16,836 bases of DNA from Nanobdellota archaeon (lineage in GTDB: Archaea; Nanobdellota; Nanobdellia; Woesearchaeales; GCA-2686295): contig JAHJDK010000007.1 of NCBI GenBank assembly GCA_018812505.1, positions 1 through 16,836 on the forward strand. The letters run 5' to 3'. This document shows, piece by piece, positions 14,822 through 16,836 of the stretch. The first letter of the stretch is position 1. Each line of letters begins with the position of its first letter. The notes beneath the pieces are model-generated. The model was given only the letters and a program-made list of their open reading frames with translations. It was not told the origin of the DNA and did not search any database. The position numbers were made by a program, and so were the translations under genes.

Positions 14822-14895
14822 AACAAAGATATGATAAATACTTTGAGGCTTTATAATGCAAAATCAAGTTCTATTTACTTTTTTTAGCAATTCCT

Positions 14896-15909
14896 TTAAT
14901 TTTGAACTAGACGGTATATTTGCTCAAGTTTTGGAATTAAATCAAATATTTCTCCATCTATGCTTTGATCTCCATCACAAAGCGCTTCTTCAGGATTGCA
15001 ATGAACTTCTATCATCACACCATCTGCACCTGCAGCTATACCTGCGCAGCTTAGGGGTGCGACAGACTTCCTTATGCCTGAGCCGTGACTGGGATCAACT
15101 ATTATAGGTAAGTGATAGTTTTGTTTGATGTACACGACATTGTTCAGATTCAAGACATTCCTGTGTTTTGGGTCGTGAGTCTTGCCACCTCGCTCACAAA
15201 GTATTACTTTTCTGTTACCTCTATATATTCTTAAAGCTGCTAACAAATATTCAGTCACTGAAACCTCACTTCCTCTTTTCAGCATTACAGGTCTATCTAC
15301 TTTTGCCATCTCATCCAGTAATCTGAAGTTTTGACAGTTTCTAGCGCCGATTTGTATGATATCAACATCATATTTTTCAAAAAGTTTCAAATCCCTAATA
15401 TCAGTTAACTCTGTTATTATAGGCATTCCTAGCTCTTTTTTTACTTTGGCTAGATATTTCAAACCTTCTTCCCCTAATCCTTGAAAACTGTCTGGTGATG
15501 TTCTGGGCTTGTAAGCTCCTCCTCTCAGGACATTTGCGCCTGCTTTTTTAACTATTTTCGCACTTTCCAATAATTGTTTGTAACTTTCAACAGCACAAGG
15601 ACCTGCTATAACAGTCAATCCTTCACCAATCTTGTGGCCATTTGATAATTCAACAGTTGTGCCTTTTGGATGAAAGTATTTTGTAAGTTCTTTGCAAGGA
15701 TCAGATATTCTGATTACCTGATAAACACTTTCTAATGTTTCGTAATGGTCTTCAGAAAGTTTTCGGGTGTCGCCTTTTATACCTAAAACTGTGTGTGGAT
15801 CGCCTCTTATAACTTCAATGTTTTCTTTTTCAATTCCATCTTTAATTAGTCTTTTTATGACTCTTTGCAACTCTTTTTCTGTTGTTTTGGGTTTCAGTTG
15901 TATTATCAT
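14896..15909 (-). CDS. aroF: 3-deoxy-7-phosphoheptulonate (DAHP) synthase, AroF type with N-terminal domain
   Basis: Protein of 337 residues, close to the type Ibeta DAHP synthases with a ferredoxin-like N-terminal domain (about 338 in Thermotoga). It condenses phosphoenolpyruvate and erythrose-4-phosphate in the first step of the shikimate pathway. Residues 1-70 form the regulatory-type domain. The barrel has IAGPCAVES (101-109, Cys105 a metal ligand), RGGAYKPRTSP (129-139), QIGARNCQN (186-194), LKRG (210-213), CERGGKTHD (238-246) and the metal-site IVDPSHGSG (270-278). The ATG is preceded by a strong Shine-Dalgarno GGAGG, unlike the leaderless genes elsewhere. A leader of up to about 200 nt with a mini-ORF and stem-loop lies upstream. 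No other aromatic-pathway gene is in the window. Confidence 0.95.
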   Translation of the reverse strand: MIIQLKPKTTEKELQRVIKRLIKDGIEKENIEVIRGDPHTVLGIKGDTRKLSEDHYETLESVYQVIRISDPCKELTKYFHPKGTTVELSNGHKIGEGLTVIAGPCAVESYKQLLESAKIVKKAGANVLRGGAYKPRTSPDSFQGLGEEGLKYLAKVKKELGMPIITELTDIRDLKLFEKYDVDIIQIGARNCQNFRLLDEMAKVDRPVMLKRGSEVSVTEYLLAALRIYRGNRKVILCERGGKTHDPKHRNVLNLNNVVYIKQNYHLPIIVDPSHGSGIRKSVAPLSCAGIAAGADGVMIEVHCNPEEALCDGDQSIDGEIFDLIPKLEQIYRLVQN

Positions 15910-15916
15910 TTTTTAT

Positions 15917-15923
15917 TCCTCCA
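15917..15923 (-). promoter_or_regulatory. Strong Shine-Dalgarno of the DAHP synthase gene
   Basis: On the - strand GGAGGAA ends about seven bases before the ATG at 15909. It is the clearest ribosome-binding site in the window and confirms the start. Confidence 0.75.
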
Positions 15924-15953
15924 ATTTCTTTTTAGCTATCATTTTTTGGCAAA

Positions 15954-16016
15954 GGTTTCAAGAAAGATTTTTGATTAACAATTATTTGTCACCAATGAAT
16001 CTTTGAGCTTGAAACC
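15954..16016 (-). promoter_or_regulatory. Stem-loop in the DAHP synthase leader
   Basis: GGTTTCAAG (15954-15962) pairs with CTTGAAACC (16008-16016), and AAAGATT (15963-15969) with AATCTTT (15998-16004). The result is a 16-bp stem with one 3-nt bulge (16005-16007) and a 28-nt loop. It begins about 8 nt after the leader mini-ORF stop and ends about 45 nt before the ATG. It may be a cis-regulatory RNA; no known riboswitch is recognised. Confidence 0.55.
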
Positions 16017-16023
16017 CTCTGAT

Positions 16024-16110
16024 TCACTGAAAATATCCAAAAAAGAAGCTATATCTAAAACTAGTTGAATTGTTGTTCATTAACATTTTTAAACCAGTTT
16101 CAATATTCAT
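16024..16110 (-). CDS. Possible aromatic-rich leader peptide upstream of DAHP synthase
   Basis: A mini-ORF ends at TGA 16024-16026. From the ATG at 16080 it encodes MNNNSTSFRYSFFFGYFQ, with five Phe and two Tyr in 18 residues. In-frame ATGs at 16086 and 16110 would give 20 or 28 residues. The longest start lies about 28 bp after a TATA-like CATTTAAATAA, fitting a leaderless start. Position, aromatic content and the following stem-loop recall bacterial amino-acid attenuators. T-rich sequence easily yields Phe codons, so translation and function are uncertain. Confidence 0.35.
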   Translation of the reverse strand: MNIETGLKMLMNNNSTSFRYSFFFGYFQ

Positions 16111-16132
16111 TTTTAAATAAGATGTTTGTTGT

Positions 16133-16143
16133 TTTATTTAAAT
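16133..16143 (-). promoter_or_regulatory. TATA-like box for the DAHP synthase leader transcript
   Basis: CATTTAAATAA on the - strand would start transcription near 16110. Two further similar boxes, each containing TTTAAAAATG, lie about 24 bp apart downstream (near 16084-16093 and 16108-16117), so the start point is uncertain. Confidence 0.4.
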
Positions 16144-16184
16144 GTTATGCTGATTTAAGACTTTTTTACAACTAATTATTTTTT

Positions 16185-16505
16185 TCAATTTTGTCTCTCA
16201 ACTTTTTCAGTTGCAACTCTTCCTCTGTTCCATTGTCCTTCATACGTTCTGGCCAGTTCACCAACTACTTCAACAAATACTAATTTTGCAATCCTTGCAC
16301 CTAGTTCTAACTTAAAAGAATGTTTATTCAAATTTACCATTCCAAATGTTAATTCTCCTTTATATCCGGGGTTTGTTGTTGTTGATATTAATAGAACTCC
16401 ACATCTTTGTAAGGTACTTCTTGGATAGATAGTTGGCATCAAATATACTGGTTTTTCCCCTTCTTCCACCATAACTTTTTCGCTTGGTGAATGAACTATT
16501 TCCAT
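16185..16505 (-). CDS. dcd: dCTP deaminase/dUTPase family protein, C-terminal part of interrupted gene
   Basis: The frame is open from just after a TAA at 16545; the first in-frame ATG is at 16505 (106 residues), but homology-like sequence begins 13 codons earlier with 'VIIRPGEYVLVKT'. Family motifs are PRSTLQRCGVLL, TTNPGYKGELTFGMVN, LELGARIAKLVFVEV and the C-terminal YEGQWNRGRVATE. In this family PGYKG is commonly preceded by Asp; here it is Asn (AAC). These trimeric enzymes hydrolyse dUTP and/or deaminate dCTP to limit uracil in DNA. The Glu used by bacterial Dcd is not obvious in ELTFGMVN, so dUTPase versus deaminase is open. Without the N-terminal part the fold would be incomplete. Confidence 0.75.
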   Translation of the reverse strand: MEIVHSPSEKVMVEEGEKPVYLMPTIYPRSTLQRCGVLLISTTTNPGYKGELTFGMVNLNKHSFKLELGARIAKLVFVEVVGELARTYEGQWNRGRVATEKVERQN

Positions 16506-16544
16506 TGTTTTTACAAGAACATATTCTCCTGGTCGGATTATAAC

Positions 16545-16760
16545 TTATTTATCACCTTTTTTTATGTCACCAATAATTTCAATATCAGGACTTTTTCGCT
16601 TTTCAACTCCTAAGTATCCTTCACTTGTTATCTTGAAGACTTCTCCAACTCTGAGTTCTACTTCTACTCCTTCAGGGTTCTTGAGTTCTCTCTCTGCTAA
16701 TCCTTCAACGAGAGCATATCTCTTATTCAATTCCAGTACTTTTTTTGCTGACAGAATCAT
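16545..16760 (-). CDS. dcd: dCTP deaminase/dUTPase family protein, N-terminal part of interrupted gene
   Basis: The 71 codons start 'MILSAKKVLELNKR', the usual Dcd opening (MILS), and continue 'ERELKNPEGVEVELRVGEVF' and 'EGYLGVEKRKSPDIE', typical of the archaeal family. A TAA at 16545-16547 interrupts after 'KKGDK'; the same frame then goes on to 'VIIRPGEY'. Together the two parts make a 191-codon gene, the normal length. A single base change such as GAA to TAA would suffice. A TATA-like AAATTTAAATAAG about 29 bp before the ATG at 16760 supports a leaderless start. Whether the gene is dead, read through or affected by sequence error cannot be told here. Confidence 0.75.
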   Translation of the reverse strand: MILSAKKVLELNKRYALVEGLAERELKNPEGVEVELRVGEVFKITSEGYLGVEKRKSPDIEIIGDIKKGDK

Positions 16761-16783
16761 TCTATTTCTTGTTTTTCTTATTC

Positions 16784-16796
16784 TTATTTAAATTTT
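16784..16796 (-). promoter_or_regulatory. TATA-like box of the dcd-family gene
   Basis: AAATTTAAATAAG on the - strand is centred about 29 bp before the ATG at 16760, compatible with a leaderless mRNA. Confidence 0.45.
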
Positions 16797-16836
16797 TTGA
16801 AGCTGCCTGATAATCAAATATGACTCACTTTTTAAA

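Noticed and set aside
14830..14886. Short + strand frame starting MINTLRLYNAKSS after the RHH gene, as a toxin
   Set aside because: It has only 18 codons and no toxin motif.
16084..16117. TTTAAAAATG repeated 24 bp apart as a functional tandem repeat
   Set aside because: The units are explained as TATA-like sequence in AT-rich DNA; only two copies exist.
16124..16177. 17-codon + strand frame starting MFVVLFKC
   Set aside because: Too short, no promoter or family, and it lies opposite the dcd-aroF gap.
7484..16760. General reassignment of TAA to an amino acid
   Set aside because: Many other genes here (for example those ending at 2888, 11994 and 14896) stop at TAA exactly where the proteins should end.
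1..16836. CRISPR array, insertion sequence or transposase
   Set aside because: No regularly spaced repeats, Cas genes, transposase or integrase motifs were seen on either strand.

Overview
This low-GC window comes from an archaeon, most likely a DPANN-type lineage; the phylum cannot be fixed from the sequence. The archaeal evidence is: a tRNA gene with bulge-helix-bulge introns and no encoded CCA; TATA-like boxes about 25-29 bp upstream of most start codons, implying leaderless mRNAs; an XPD-type helicase with four cysteines; a PIN-ATPase-KH protein (COG1855 type); and large secreted proteins full of N-glycosylation sequons.

Layout. 1-4133 (+): a surface protein open at the left edge, then a signal-peptide/one-TM protein of the same extracytoplasmic style. 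4123-9929 (-): XPD-like helicase, a hairpin-rich gap, nitroreductase, a two-TM zinc-ribbon protein, a PIN-ATPase-KH gene cut into two ORFs by one in-frame TAA, and a Nudix hydrolase, with one 41-codon + strand ORF inserted at 7346. 9979-11994: an alpha/beta hydrolase (-) and an ATP-grasp enzyme (+), divergent from what looks like one shared AT box. 11991-13964 (-): a secreted transglutaminase-like protein. 13965-14570: a non-protein region with inverted repeats, a 17-bp direct repeat that duplicates the tRNA 5' end, and a tRNA-Ser(GCU) with two introns (37/38 and T-loop 59/60). 14570-14821 (+): a ribbon-helix-helix antitoxin-like gene with an operator palindrome and an in-frame TAA. 14896-16110 (-): a DAHP synthase behind a long leader holding an aromatic-rich mini-ORF, a 16-bp stem-loop and a strong Shine-Dalgarno. 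16185-16760 (-): a dCTP deaminase/dUTPase-family gene, again interrupted by an in-frame TAA.

The points that most deserve follow-up are the doubly interrupted tRNA-Ser with its duplicated 5' end, the three genes interrupted by single in-frame TAA codons while other genes end normally in TAA, and the attenuator-like leader of the DAHP synthase gene. Base composition also changes near 14-14.9 kb: left of it the + strand is A-rich whichever strand is coding, right of it T-rich. This fits a replication-strand switch, an inversion, an acquired segment or an assembly join.
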